From assembly GCA_950022695.1 (NCBI GenBank), contig CATLLN010000001.1, positions 62,001 through 126,000 of the forward strand: a stretch of 64,000 bases of DNA, read 5' to 3'. Origin of the DNA: an uncultured bacterium. Lineage in GTDB: Bacteria > Cyanobacteriota > Vampirovibrionia > Gastranaerophilales > Gastranaerophilaceae. Below, piece by piece: positions 25,077 to 32,859 of this stretch (position 1 is the first letter of the stretch; every line of letters starts with the position of its first letter). Below the pieces are notes generated by a model. It was given only the letters and a program-made list of their open reading frames with translations. It was not told the DNA's origin and did no database searches. The position numbers and the translations under genes are program-made.

Positions 25077-25910
25077 ATGCTAATTCAAAATATAGTGAAA
25101 ATATTAACCGACTCAGGTATTGAACCTAATGAAGCAAATGTAGAAGTAAAACTTTTGATAGAACATTTTGCAGGATTTTCGCTTACAGATATTTTGATGG
25201 GTAAGAAACTAACTGAAGATAAGCTTAAAATCGTTGAAGAAAAGGCGATTTTGCGTGCAAAATCGCATCAGCCGATTCAATATATAATAGGTCAGGCTGA
25301 TTTTATGGGTGAGAAGTTTATTGTAAATCCTTCGGTATTGATTCCGCGTGATGAAACCGAGCTTCTGGTTCGGCAGGCTGTCGAAATTATCAAGCAGAAC
25401 AAATTTTCTCAAGTGCTTGATATGTGTACAGGATCTGGTTGTATCGCTTGTATGATTGCTAAACTTTCTGATGCTAAAGTTATCGGGGCGGATGTTTCAA
25501 CTGATGCTTTGCATGTCGCGTTTTCTAATATGGAAAAGTTTGAGCTTTTTAACAAGGCAAGTTTCAGAAAATCTGATTTATTTTCAAAAATTCGTGAGGA
25601 AGAAAAATTTGATATAATAGTTTCAAATCCTCCGTATATTCCGCCAAAATTTAAAGAAACTATTCAAAAAGAGGTCACCTTTGAACCTGATTTAGCGCTT
25701 TATACAACGGATGAAAAGGGGTTAGAGTTTTATGAAAAAATCACATCGGGAGCTAAGAAATTTTTAAATGAGGGCGGATATTTGATGTTTGAACTCGGAT
25801 TTGGGCAAAGCCGAGATGTCGCCGAGATTATGGATAAAAACGGGTTCAAGGAAATAAAGGTATTAAAAGATCTTGCAAATATTGACCGCTTAATCTTTGG
25901 CAGGGGATAG
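25077..25910 (+). CDS. prmC: release factor glutamine methyltransferase
   Basis: Methylates the GGQ glutamine of release factors. The N-terminal helical domain is followed by FIVNPSVLIPRDETELLV, the SAM motif VLDMCTGSGCIACMIAK and the diagnostic catalytic NPPY in IIVSNPPYIPPKF. It ends DRLIFGRG. 277 aa. It starts three bases after the preceding gene. The stop is followed by the dispersed repeat R2. Confidence 0.95.
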   Translation: MLIQNIVKILTDSGIEPNEANVEVKLLIEHFAGFSLTDILMGKKLTEDKLKIVEEKAILRAKSHQPIQYIIGQADFMGEKFIVNPSVLIPRDETELLVRQAVEIIKQNKFSQVLDMCTGSGCIACMIAKLSDAKVIGADVSTDALHVAFSNMEKFELFNKASFRKSDLFSKIREEEKFDIIVSNPPYIPPKFKETIQKEVTFEPDLALYTTDEKGLEFYEKITSGAKKFLNEGGYLMFELGFGQSRDVAEIMDKNGFKEIKVLKDLANIDRLIFGRG

Positions 25911-25924
25911 TTATAACATTTACC

Positions 25925-26027
25925 GCTGTGGAGCTGAAAAATTTTGCTTACTTTAGGTTATGGTTCTAGCTATTTACCCCTGACCTGGAAACAATATGTA
26001 GCATGATGCCCCGTCCGGCCGAGGACT
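25925..26027 (-). repeat. dispersed repeat, copy R2 (supplies a stop codon)
   Basis: On the minus strand it begins with the TAG stop of the chromate-transporter half (AGTCCTCGGCCGGACGGGG). It continues CATCATGC...ATTGTTTCCAGGTCA, then CCTAAAGTAAGC, and ends TTCAGCTCCACAG. Compared with R3 it has about 34 extra bases before the last block. Confidence 0.65.
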
Positions 26028-26565
26028 AGACGCCGATCCAGTTGAAGTGTCCAAGGATTAACCCGATTAGCGCAGATAAGCCAAGATAAATTAGTGGGTC
26101 TTGTTTTTTGAAAAAGCCTGAAATGAGTAATGCTATTAGTAAAAGTGTTCCTAAAAGATGAAGATTTGATGTAAATATAAGCTTTATACCAACAGCTGAC
26201 AAAAGCGCACAACCTGCGGCTTTTAATCCTCTTATTGCTCCTTTTACTGTTCTGTTTGTTTTGAATTTATCCAGTGCTTTTGAAATTATTGTAACTATAA
26301 TAAATGACGGCAGAATTACTGCGGTTGTGGCGATTAGTGCTCCAAGGATTCCGGAGGTTGTGAAACCTGCAAATGTAGCAACGTTAACTCCGACAGGACC
26401 GGGAGTTATTGAAGATATTGCAAGCATATCAGTTAATTGTTTTGGAGTGTACCAGTGAAATTTTTCCGCGATATCGTATAAAAACGGTAATGTTGCATAC
26501 CCACCGCCAAAAGAAAATACACCAACATGGAAAAATTGTAAGAATAATTGGAGATAAAGATTCAT
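26026..26565 (-). CDS. chromate transporter ChrA, C-terminal-type half
   Basis: One of two single-domain CHR proteins encoded in tandem. The signature FFHVGVFSFGGGYATLPFL at the start and ISSITPGPVGVNVATFAGF near residue 55 define the family. Five or six membrane segments follow. 179 aa. The ATG overlaps the stop of the preceding half by one base (TAATG). The C-terminus ends in the dispersed repeat, which supplies the stop codon. The pair should form a chromate/sulfate-type antiporter. Confidence 0.85.
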   Translation of the reverse strand: MNLYLQLFLQFFHVGVFSFGGGYATLPFLYDIAEKFHWYTPKQLTDMLAISSITPGPVGVNVATFAGFTTSGILGALIATTAVILPSFIIVTIISKALDKFKTNRTVKGAIRGLKAAGCALLSAVGIKLIFTSNLHLLGTLLLIALLISGFFKKQDPLIYLGLSALIGLILGHFNWIGV

Positions 26566-27131
26566 TATATTTCTTTGCCTCCTTTATTTTGTTTTTTGTC
26601 TTCGATTTTTTGCCAGAAAATTCCGAAAAATAAAGCAAAAATAACTGTAATTGACGGAGGAATTTTTCCAGAAAGTGCTAATGCAAGACAAATAGTATAA
26701 GTTAAAAGTGAAAATTCATCTGTAACTGATTTTTTCCACATTTCTTTAACTGCAAGAAATAACAGGACAATAACACCAATTCCTACGCCCCAGAAAATAT
26801 GCTGGATGGATGGTTTTGTGATAAGCTCAGACAGAATTGATGCAAATAGTACGATTGCCAAAAATGCAGGTAAAACCATTCCGACTGTTGCTGCGATTGC
26901 GCCTTTTGTTCCCAAGAGTTTTCTGCCTGTGAAAATGGCTGTGTTTGCTGCAATAATTCCAGGTAAAGATGCGCCAAGTGCGTAAAATTCACAGAGTTCT
27001 TCCGAGGTAATCCATTTTTTCTTATCAACAAGTTCACTTGTTAACAACGGTAATATTACGTATCCACCGCCAAGAAGAAGTGTTCCGACTTTGAAAAATG
27101 TTTTAAATATCCCGTAAAAATTCTTGTCCAT
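26565..27131 (-). CDS. chromate transporter ChrA, N-terminal-type half
   Basis: 188 aa. FFKVGTLLLGGGYVILPLL at the start and ALGASLPGIIAANTAIFTGRK near residue 58 match the other CHR domain. Several membrane segments follow, with a charged tail (KIEDKKQNKGGKEI). A -10 box TACAAT (27143-27138) is six bases before the ATG at 27131, so this gene may also be leaderless. An in-frame ATG at 27149 is the alternative start. Confidence 0.85.
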   Translation of the reverse strand: MDKNFYGIFKTFFKVGTLLLGGGYVILPLLTSELVDKKKWITSEELCEFYALGASLPGIIAANTAIFTGRKLLGTKGAIAATVGMVLPAFLAIVLFASILSELITKPSIQHIFWGVGIGVIVLLFLAVKEMWKKSVTDEFSLLTYTICLALALSGKIPPSITVIFALFFGIFWQKIEDKKQNKGGKEI

Positions 27132-27137
27132 AACTTT

Positions 27138-27143
27138 ATTGTA
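27138..27143 (-). promoter_or_regulatory. possible leaderless -10 box of the ChrA pair
   Basis: TACAAT on the minus strand lies six bases before the ATG at 27131; there is no Shine-Dalgarno sequence. The -35 region is weak. Confidence 0.35.
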
Positions 27144-27225
27144 TAACATAAAAAATATAGGTCGTAAATGTTATTGTGTGTTAAAAATATTTAATATTTT
27201 CATAGTTTAAGCAATTTTTAATTTC

Positions 27226-27247
27226 AAAAATACTTTATATAAATGTA
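27226..27247 (+). promoter_or_regulatory. 22-base block shared with the promoter at 12638-12659
   Basis: Identical over 22 bases (containing ACTTTATATAAATG) to the block upstream of the unknown gene at 12608. It lies 34 bases before the ATG at 27281. Confidence 0.5.
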
Positions 27248-27280
27248 AAGGTTGTAGGTTAATTTTTTTAGGGGAAATTT

Positions 27281-27949
27281 ATGGTAAGTCAAGTAGGTTT
27301 AAATCAAGGTTTAATAAATAATTCTTATCCGGCAGCAGCGCCGTTAAGTAATCCTTCCGTTACAAATAATAAAAACAGTTTATTTGATATGTCTAATCCG
27401 CCAGTAAATAATTATGCAAATGATTTTATGATGCAGAATTTAGATTTTAATGCGATGGCGGCAGGAATTTATCCGCAAGCAAGCAACGGACAGATTCCGC
27501 AAGTTCCTGCACAAAATCAACCGCAAACACAAACAATTGTGCCAAACCAACAGGCACAAGAGCAAGTTATTCCATCTTTTAGCGGAAATGATAATGTGAA
27601 TACATCAGAGCTTGATGGATGTTTGGTACAGCGAGATCCAAATTTGGTGCAGACTGAAAACGGAAATACATACCGTAAAACTTATACATTAACAAAACTA
27701 GGTGCTGCTGTAGGTTTAGGTACACCTGTTGCGGTGAAAGGTTTTGAACTGTTTAAAGCAGGAAATTTGAAAAATATATTTAAATCAAAAAATTTGTTAG
27801 TTTCTTGCCCGTTAGTTGCAGTGGCAGGACTTGGTATCGGTTGGTTGTTAGACGGATTTATTAATTCAAAACGAGCACAAAAAGCAGATGCCGTGGCTCA
27901 ACCTCAAGCTCAACCACAAATACAGGCTCAATTACAGGCAAATGTTTAA
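27281..27949 (+). CDS. uncharacterised protein with Pro/Gln-rich ends, 222 aa
   Basis: Not recognised. The N-terminal 130 residues are Asn/Pro/Gln-rich and look disordered (for example QIPQVPAQNQPQTQTIVP). A globular or membrane-interacting part follows from about residue 140 (TLTKLGAAVGLGTPVAVKGF, then LVSCPLVAVAGLGIGWLLDG). The C-terminus is a Gln/Ala repeat (AQPQAQPQIQAQLQAN). GGGG precedes the ATG. It shares a promoter block with the gene at 12608, which has a similar Gly/Ala-rich helix. Confidence 0.7.
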   Translation: MVSQVGLNQGLINNSYPAAAPLSNPSVTNNKNSLFDMSNPPVNNYANDFMMQNLDFNAMAAGIYPQASNGQIPQVPAQNQPQTQTIVPNQQAQEQVIPSFSGNDNVNTSELDGCLVQRDPNLVQTENGNTYRKTYTLTKLGAAVGLGTPVAVKGFELFKAGNLKNIFKSKNLLVSCPLVAVAGLGIGWLLDGFINSKRAQKADAVAQPQAQPQIQAQLQANV

Positions 27950-27983
27950 TGAAATGTTTATAATAAAATTTACTCCTATATAT

Positions 27984-28008
27984 GGCGGAGCGAAAGTTCC
28001 GTCTTTTT
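27984..28008 (+). terminator. terminator after the 27281 gene
   Basis: Eight-pair stem GGCGGAGC / GTTCCGTC closing a GAAA tetraloop, followed by TTTTT. Confidence 0.8.
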
Positions 28009-28720
28009 ATTTGAACCTGCGGACATAATAATTTTTATCATTCTGTAGTTCAATTTTGGCATCAGCCAGTTCTTCATCTTCAAATTTATAAGTCAAAATT
28101 TTTGCTGCTTTTTCTCGTATTGTGTATTCGTCTATCTCTTTTGCACGCAAAATTATTTGTTTTAAATCTTCAAAATTTAATTTGTCGTAAAATTCATAAA
28201 TTGTTTCGAGACACCAGTATAATTTGAAAACCTCTTTGTTTACTTTATATTTCCCATCTTGAAAGTCGAATTTTTCTATTTTTTCAAGTAAATCAAAAGT
28301 AAGTACTGTAAGTTTTTGGCAAAATATATTACAAAATTCTGAATCGGCTTTTAAATTTGATATTGCAGAGATTACATTACGACAGATATTTGCGTTGATA
28401 TCAATTATTGCATCCAAAAATACCTGATAATTTTCTGCAGATTGAAAAAATTTCAACATATCAGAATCTGACATGAATTCGTTTAACCTCAAAGAAACGG
28501 CTTCTCTTATTTTTCCATCCTGTCCAGTTAAGTTTGATACTAAAACCTGCGCATCGTTATTTGAATATATTCCGTCAAGTCTTAATGCAGCAATTTGTTT
28601 TTGGACGATATTCCCGCAATTTAAAAGCTCAATTAGCTCAGAGTGAGTGTACTCCTGTTCATATAATTTCAAGGCTTGTGTAAAATTTTCATCTAAAGTT
28701 TCATAATAACTGCTATTCAA
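28007..28720 (-). CDS. HEAT-repeat-like protein, 237 aa
   Basis: Not recognised as a named family. It is all-helical with repeated units of about 30-35 residues such as QIAALRLDGIYSNNDAQVLV and IREAVSLRLNEFMSDSDMLK, then ANICRNVISAISNLK and TIREKAAKILTYKFEDEELA. These resemble HEAT/armadillo repeats, usually protein-binding. A second HEAT-type gene lies at 29021. Confidence 0.7.
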   Translation of the reverse strand: MNSSYYETLDENFTQALKLYEQEYTHSELIELLNCGNIVQKQIAALRLDGIYSNNDAQVLVSNLTGQDGKIREAVSLRLNEFMSDSDMLKFFQSAENYQVFLDAIIDINANICRNVISAISNLKADSEFCNIFCQKLTVLTFDLLEKIEKFDFQDGKYKVNKEVFKLYWCLETIYEFYDKLNFEDLKQIILRAKEIDEYTIREKAAKILTYKFEDEELADAKIELQNDKNYYVRRFK

Positions 28721-28823
28721 ATTTTATTCCTCTTTATTTCTGTACTGATAATATAACATAAAGTATAATGTTTTTTGAGGGGATAATCGTTTAAATGTAT
28801 GATATACAGTAGAAAAGTTAAGC

Positions 28824-28829
28824 TATAAT
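28824..28829 (+). promoter_or_regulatory. -10 box of the 58-residue gene
   Basis: TATAAT, with AGGAG and then the ATG at 28848 downstream. The -35 region is not clear. Confidence 0.5.
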
Positions 28830-28847
28830 AGTAGCAGGAGAAATTTT

Positions 28848-29024
28848 ATGGGTAATATTATTTCAATTTTACAAGAAATCTTTATGATGAAAGAGGATAA
28901 CAGCTCAAAAGTCGGACTTTCAGCGTTCAAGGAAACTTCAACTCCGGTTGAAAAACCAAAAAGAACAATGCCGGCTCCAAAAGAGTTGAAATTGTCTGAT
29001 TTAATGAGAAAAGGCAGTTATTAA
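28848..29024 (+). CDS. uncharacterised small protein, 58 aa
   Basis: Not recognised. The N-terminus MGNIISILQEIFMMKEDNSS is hydrophobic-amphipathic; the C-terminal half is Pro/Lys-rich (PVEKPKRTMPAPKELKLSDL). It is supported by TATAAT, an AGGAG ribosome site seven bases before the ATG, and a stop that overlaps the convergent gene's stop by four bases. Confidence 0.65.
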   Translation: MGNIISILQEIFMMKEDNSSKVGLSAFKETSTPVEKPKRTMPAPKELKLSDLMRKGSY

Positions 29025-29698
29025 ATTTTCTTATTTTTTTGACAGCTCTGGTAAACTTTAGCTAATGTCAGAATTGCATTGGCTTGGACTATTGTGTTTG
29101 AATCGTTGCAGATTTCGCATAAGGGAATTATGAAACTCTCTAATTCTATCGTGCCGTTTTCTGCAAGGTTTGTAATACAGCTCAAAGCAGAGTTTCTGGT
29201 AACCCAGTTTGAGGATTTTAGGGATTCAATAATTTTGTTTTGAAGAATTTTTCCGTATCTGCAAATTCCTGAAATTGCGTTTTTTCTAATTAAATCGTTT
29301 TCTTCTCCGATTTTATCAAACAGAATTTCAAAGGTTTCTTCTGTCGGGAATTCAGAAATCGCAAGGATTGCGGCGGCTGAAACATTGGAATTTGTTGAGT
29401 TTATTTTTTCTTTTATAGTGTCAAAAATCATTTGATCATAGTTATTGGAATCTTTGGTAATGACTTTTTTGGCTGTTTGTTTAGAGCCTTTTTTACCGTC
29501 AGGTAAAATATATGAAAATCCTGCTAAAGTAACGGCATCTTTTGCTTCTTCAAGATTTTCATATGTTAAAATATCAGAACCGAGCGGGTGCGGTATTCTT
29601 TGAACAATTGCTTTATTAGTGTTTTTTAACGGAATTGCACTTACTGCAAATACTTCTTTTCCGTCTTTAATTTCTTTTTTTATTGCAATATATTGCAT
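29021..29698 (-). CDS. HEAT-repeat-like protein, 225 aa
   Basis: Not recognised as a named family. The first 75 residues form a separate small domain (MQYIAIKKEIKDGKEVFAVS...). Repeats follow: NVSAAAILAISEFPTEETFE, DLIRKNAISGICRYGKILQ, WVTRNSALSCITNLAENG and TIVQANAILTLAKVYQ. It starts three bases after the 29702 gene, so it ends a four-gene operon with a BamE-like protein. Confidence 0.7.
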   Translation of the reverse strand: MQYIAIKKEIKDGKEVFAVSAIPLKNTNKAIVQRIPHPLGSDILTYENLEEAKDAVTLAGFSYILPDGKKGSKQTAKKVITKDSNNYDQMIFDTIKEKINSTNSNVSAAAILAISEFPTEETFEILFDKIGEENDLIRKNAISGICRYGKILQNKIIESLKSSNWVTRNSALSCITNLAENGTIELESFIIPLCEICNDSNTIVQANAILTLAKVYQSCQKNKKI

Positions 29699-29701
29699 AA
29701 A

Positions 29702-30307
29702 TTAAATCCCTTCGTAAAAAATACTTTTATCTAATTGCGCGAAAAATTCCTGATAAACTTCAGGTTTATAAATTCTGATAATTCTTGCCGGAGCTGATTT
29801 TACATATGAATATCCGTCAGCATTTTGTAAGACTTTTTCAACAAGTACAAAGCGGACTTTTGTTTTATTCTTACCAAATTTTTCGACATTAACATTTGAA
29901 TCCACAACGACAGTTTTTTCTTGGATTTCGTTTGCAAGTTTTCTTGACGGATCTACCATATAGTACGCTGTTGAGCCATAAGTAAATACCGTGTATGTTG
30001 TATATAAAGCAAGTAAAAATGACTGACCTACAACACGTCCTTTGTTCATGAAACGTTTTTTAAATGTTTTTTGCGCGCGCATATAGCCAAGTTCAGGCTC
30101 TATTTCCTGAATTACAAACCCACTGTCTTGAAGGGTATTTGCTGCTGCTTTCATAACTTTCATAGTGTCAGCAGTGTCATAAAAACGAGTTTCAACTTCT
30201 CTGCGCTCCAATTGCGACAAAGCTTTGACTTTCCTTGCGTAAACACTGTTTCCTGAAAGTCCGAAAATTACTAATGCTAAAAATATTGTAAAAAGTCTTT
30301 TCATCAT
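29702..30307 (-). CDS. secreted protein, paralogue of the 30304 gene
   Basis: 201 aa with a signal peptide (MMKRLFTIFLALVIFGLSGN). The mature part has QLERREVETRFYDTADTMKVMKAA then TLQDSGFVIQEIEPELGYM. The gene just upstream has QLEKRQFQTRTYETIDKPLVMKAM and VLQDEGFIVYNANPLLGFI in the same places. Between these and the C-terminus there is a hydrophobic patch (GQSFLLALYTTYTVFTYG). Similar proteins, next to BamE-like ones, occur in other Gram-negative groups; function unknown. It overlaps the upstream gene by four bases. Confidence 0.75.
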   Translation of the reverse strand: MMKRLFTIFLALVIFGLSGNSVYARKVKALSQLERREVETRFYDTADTMKVMKAAANTLQDSGFVIQEIEPELGYMRAQKTFKKRFMNKGRVVGQSFLLALYTTYTVFTYGSTAYYMVDPSRKLANEIQEKTVVVDSNVNVEKFGKNKTKVRFVLVEKVLQNADGYSYVKSAPARIIRIYKPEVYQEFFAQLDKSIFYEGI

Positions 30308-30828
30308 ATCTTTTGTTTTTGAAGGAAAATTGCTTTATCAACTTTTGAGAAAAAGTCCTGGTAATAATTTTCGTCATTAATATCGTCAATAAACTGTGCA
30401 TTTCCGTAAATGTTTAAAAGTTTACGCTTAAAGTTGACCCTAACTCGCATACTCTTACCGTATTCGGTAACATTTGCAGTTGTTTCAACTGTTGCAACTT
30501 TTACACCGCTCCAATTGAGTCTTGCTTTAGATAGACCGAATTCTTTAGAAATATCGATATTCGGGTCAGCAGTATCAAAATCCTTAACCCCGTAAATGAA
30601 GCCTAAAAGCGGATTCGCGTTATACACAATGAATCCTTCATCTTGCAAAACGTTAAGCATAGCTTTCATAACAAGCGGTTTATCGATTGTTTCATAAGTT
30701 CTTGTCTGGAATTGTCGTTTTTCCAACTGTGTCATTGGAGTTATGATTTCTTCCTGAACTCGCTTTTTAGCACTGACAGGTAGCGCCAGGCATAAAATAA
30801 ATAATATCAATAATATTTTTTTTAGCAT
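30304..30828 (-). CDS. secreted protein, paralogue of the 29702 gene
   Basis: 174 aa. The signal peptide is MLKKILLILFILCLALPVSA. The conserved core reads QLEKRQFQTRTYETIDKPLV, NVLQDEGFIVYNANPLLGF and KSMRVRVNFKRKLLNIYG. It looks like a beta-rich periplasmic domain. It lies nine bases after the BamE-like gene and overlaps the next by four bases, so the cluster is an operon. Function unknown. Confidence 0.75.
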   Translation of the reverse strand: MLKKILLILFILCLALPVSAKKRVQEEIITPMTQLEKRQFQTRTYETIDKPLVMKAMLNVLQDEGFIVYNANPLLGFIYGVKDFDTADPNIDISKEFGLSKARLNWSGVKVATVETTANVTEYGKSMRVRVNFKRKLLNIYGNAQFIDDINDENYYQDFFSKVDKAIFLQKQKI

Positions 30829-30836
30829 TTTAACTC

Positions 30837-31331
30837 CTAGAAAGAACTCATATGATAAGAGAATGATGCTACATTATGATTATTATCAAATTTTAGGACA
30901 ACAGTTAAAGTTTTTTGATTAGATTGAACAGTACCGCCGTGTTTGTTGTGTCCTATATTAACAAGTCCTAATCCGCCTGCGCCTGAACCAAAACCGCCTG
31001 CTCCGCCGCCGATTCCGACACCAAACCCTGAGCTTCCGTAAGAAGTTATAGAAGAAACTTTATCATAAATCCAAGTTTCTTTACCGTCTGCATCTTGAGT
31101 TACAATGTTTGGAGAACCTAAAACCATTGCTACATCAGTTTGTGATGTTCCGATTTTGATATCACGTTGAACGATACCAAGTGTCATTTGCTGTTCTTGA
31201 ACCGGAGTTGTTAAAACCTGACATTTTTCAGGATGTTTTCTGCATTTTCGGCTAAGTTTTGGTGCATCATTAATCGCAAAGACAGGTGCACTAATCCCTA
31301 AAACTAAAAGTGAAATTAATAATTTTTTCAT
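30837..31331 (-). CDS. BamE/SmpA-like periplasmic protein
   Basis: 164 aa with a signal peptide (MKKLLISLLVLGISAPVFA). The BamE-like fold is seen in IVQRDIKIGTSQTDVAMVLG, SPNIVTQDADGKETWIYDKV and the last strand TLTVVLKFDNNHNVASFSYH. A Gly-rich loop (about residues 100-122) is inserted before the last strand. It lacks the lipoprotein cysteine after the signal, unlike classical BamE. It is the first gene of the 31331-29021 operon. Confidence 0.75.
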   Translation of the reverse strand: MKKLLISLLVLGISAPVFAINDAPKLSRKCRKHPEKCQVLTTPVQEQQMTLGIVQRDIKIGTSQTDVAMVLGSPNIVTQDADGKETWIYDKVSSITSYGSSGFGVGIGGGAGGFGSGAGGLGLVNIGHNKHGGTVQSNQKTLTVVLKFDNNHNVASFSYHMSSF

Positions 31332-31429
31332 CGTAAAATCCTTCTTCCAACTAATCTTATATATGCCTATATTATAGCAAATTAATTACTATTTTTAAAT
31401 AGAAAAGTAGCTATATTTAAAAAAATTAT

Positions 31430-31435
31430 TATAAA
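31430..31435 (+). promoter_or_regulatory. leaderless -10 box of the 31442 gene
   Basis: TATAAA is six bases before the ATG; no Shine-Dalgarno sequence is present. The -35 region is weak. Confidence 0.4.
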
Positions 31436-31441
31436 ACTAAT

Positions 31442-31852
31442 ATGAAATATATTTTTATAGTTATTTTAAATTTATTGATTATTCTACCTGTAAGTGCAGA
31501 AGTAATAACAGGCGGGGTTGAATATGGTACAGGAGTTATAGAGCTTGAAGACAGGACTATCGCGCAGTTTTCGGACGGAAGTTACGGAATATGTTATAAA
31601 GATTCTCCAAAGGAGGTTTTGTATTACTCAAAAGAAGACGGGCTTACTCATAAAGAAATAAAAGAGTCATTAGAATATCCTTATAAAGCTTATAAATACA
31701 GAGCTGACGGCAGGCTAGAAAATGTAAGTTTACGGGTTTCTGAAATTGAAACTTATATTTATACACCTTCAGGTAAACTGCTTGCGCACTGGGTTGGTAA
31801 AAATTGCTATAATGCTGCAGGTGAAATTATTATGACACGGCAGGTTTATTAG
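31442..31852 (+). CDS. small secreted protein, 136 aa
   Basis: Not recognised. The signal peptide is MKYIFIVILNLLIILPVSA. The mature protein has beta-like repeats with Tyr and Gly (GGVEYGTGVIELEDRTIAQF, SDGSYGICYKD, YKYRADGRLENVSLRVSEIE, TYIYTPSGKLLAHWVGKN). The pattern is like a YD-type beta wrap. Two cysteines. It is a single gene, perhaps leaderless. Confidence 0.7.
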   Translation: MKYIFIVILNLLIILPVSAEVITGGVEYGTGVIELEDRTIAQFSDGSYGICYKDSPKEVLYYSKEDGLTHKEIKESLEYPYKAYKYRADGRLENVSLRVSEIETYIYTPSGKLLAHWVGKNCYNAAGEIIMTRQVY

Positions 31853-31982
31853 TTGTAAAAATAATGTTTTTTTTGTCAAATTATATTTGTAACAAAAAAT
31901 TAACAAAATAAGATGTTTTTCTAAAGATTTTTACAGGATATGCCGAATATATATTTGTAAGGAAACAAAAGGGATACATCTA

Positions 31983-32513
31983 ATGAGTTTAAACGTGAAT
32001 TACAATTCATTATACAAAAACGGCATTGATACATCTGTATTAAAAGATGTTTCTAATGAAATTTTACGCCGTGCTGCTCAAAAGAATTCCCAATATGCAA
32101 ATTCTTCAGTGTCAGCACAAGTTCATTCAGTTGCAAAACCTGTTGAATTAGGAATTGATTTATATCAAGGTAAAATTGATATTTCTGTTCAAAAACAAAT
32201 TGCAATGAATAATGCCTTACAATTTCAATTAAATGAAGCAACATTAAATTCTATTCAGTATTTAAATTCTCAAGCTGCAGTTTCAAAGAAACTTGATGGC
32301 AAATATATGCCTGCTGTTAACGAAGTTGTTACTGAAACTCAAAAAGCTGCAGAAACAACATCAGCTTCTCGTTTTATGAGTATTTTTGCAGCAGCTACAG
32401 CTAAAGATAAAGATGGTTCAAACCCTTTTTATAACGGAGAACTTCTAATGGGTAAATCAGCTAAAAAAGAAGAAATACAAGATGTTGAACCGTTAAAAAG
32501 TATTTTTGCATAA
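31983..32513 (+). CDS. uncharacterised protein, 176 aa
   Basis: Not recognised. It starts MSLNVNYNSLYKNGIDTSVL, is helical, and is rich in Ala, Ser, Asn and Gln. There is no signal peptide. The region around residues 55-100 (LGIDLYQGKIDISVQKQIAM) is the best conserved-looking stretch. GGGA precedes the ATG and a terminator follows at 32569. Confidence 0.65.
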   Translation: MSLNVNYNSLYKNGIDTSVLKDVSNEILRRAAQKNSQYANSSVSAQVHSVAKPVELGIDLYQGKIDISVQKQIAMNNALQFQLNEATLNSIQYLNSQAAVSKKLDGKYMPAVNEVVTETQKAAETTSASRFMSIFAAATAKDKDGSNPFYNGELLMGKSAKKEEIQDVEPLKSIFA

Positions 32514-32859
32514 TATAGATTTCTCAATATAAAAAATTTAATTTTCCTTCCTTTTGTTTACTAAATTTATCTCCCTCGTGGAGATTTTTTTTTGGATTTT
32601 GAGTATGGATGAAGCAAAGCGAATTCGGATAGTGAACAGATTGAGTGAATAAGTGCAAAGCACTATTAGAGAAATTCTGTGAGCGTAGAGCAAATAAAAG
32701 AGCGGGGCAGGGGTTTAATTATTTCTATCGTGCTATAGAACTTGTGGATTTTCGCATAATAATGCTTAATTATATTTACCCCTAGCCTGTTGGCTGATTT
32801 AGTTTTTTATCAAATAGTTTAGCATATTGGTAATCAGATAATGAAAGGACGGGGATTAA
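32514..32859. other. 346-base region without a gene
   Basis: After the terminator at 32569-32593, a region of about 230 bases (32600-32830) carries short hairpins (GTGC-aaa-GCAC) and an imperfect inverted repeat GGGGTTTAATTA / ATTATATTTACCCC. The block TTTACCCCTAGCCTG resembles TTTACCCCTGACCTGG near repeat R2. No coding frame is seen. Confidence 0.5.
32569..32593 (+). terminator. terminator after the 31983 gene
   Basis: ATCTCC-ctcgt-GGAGAT stem followed by nine T residues. Confidence 0.85.
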
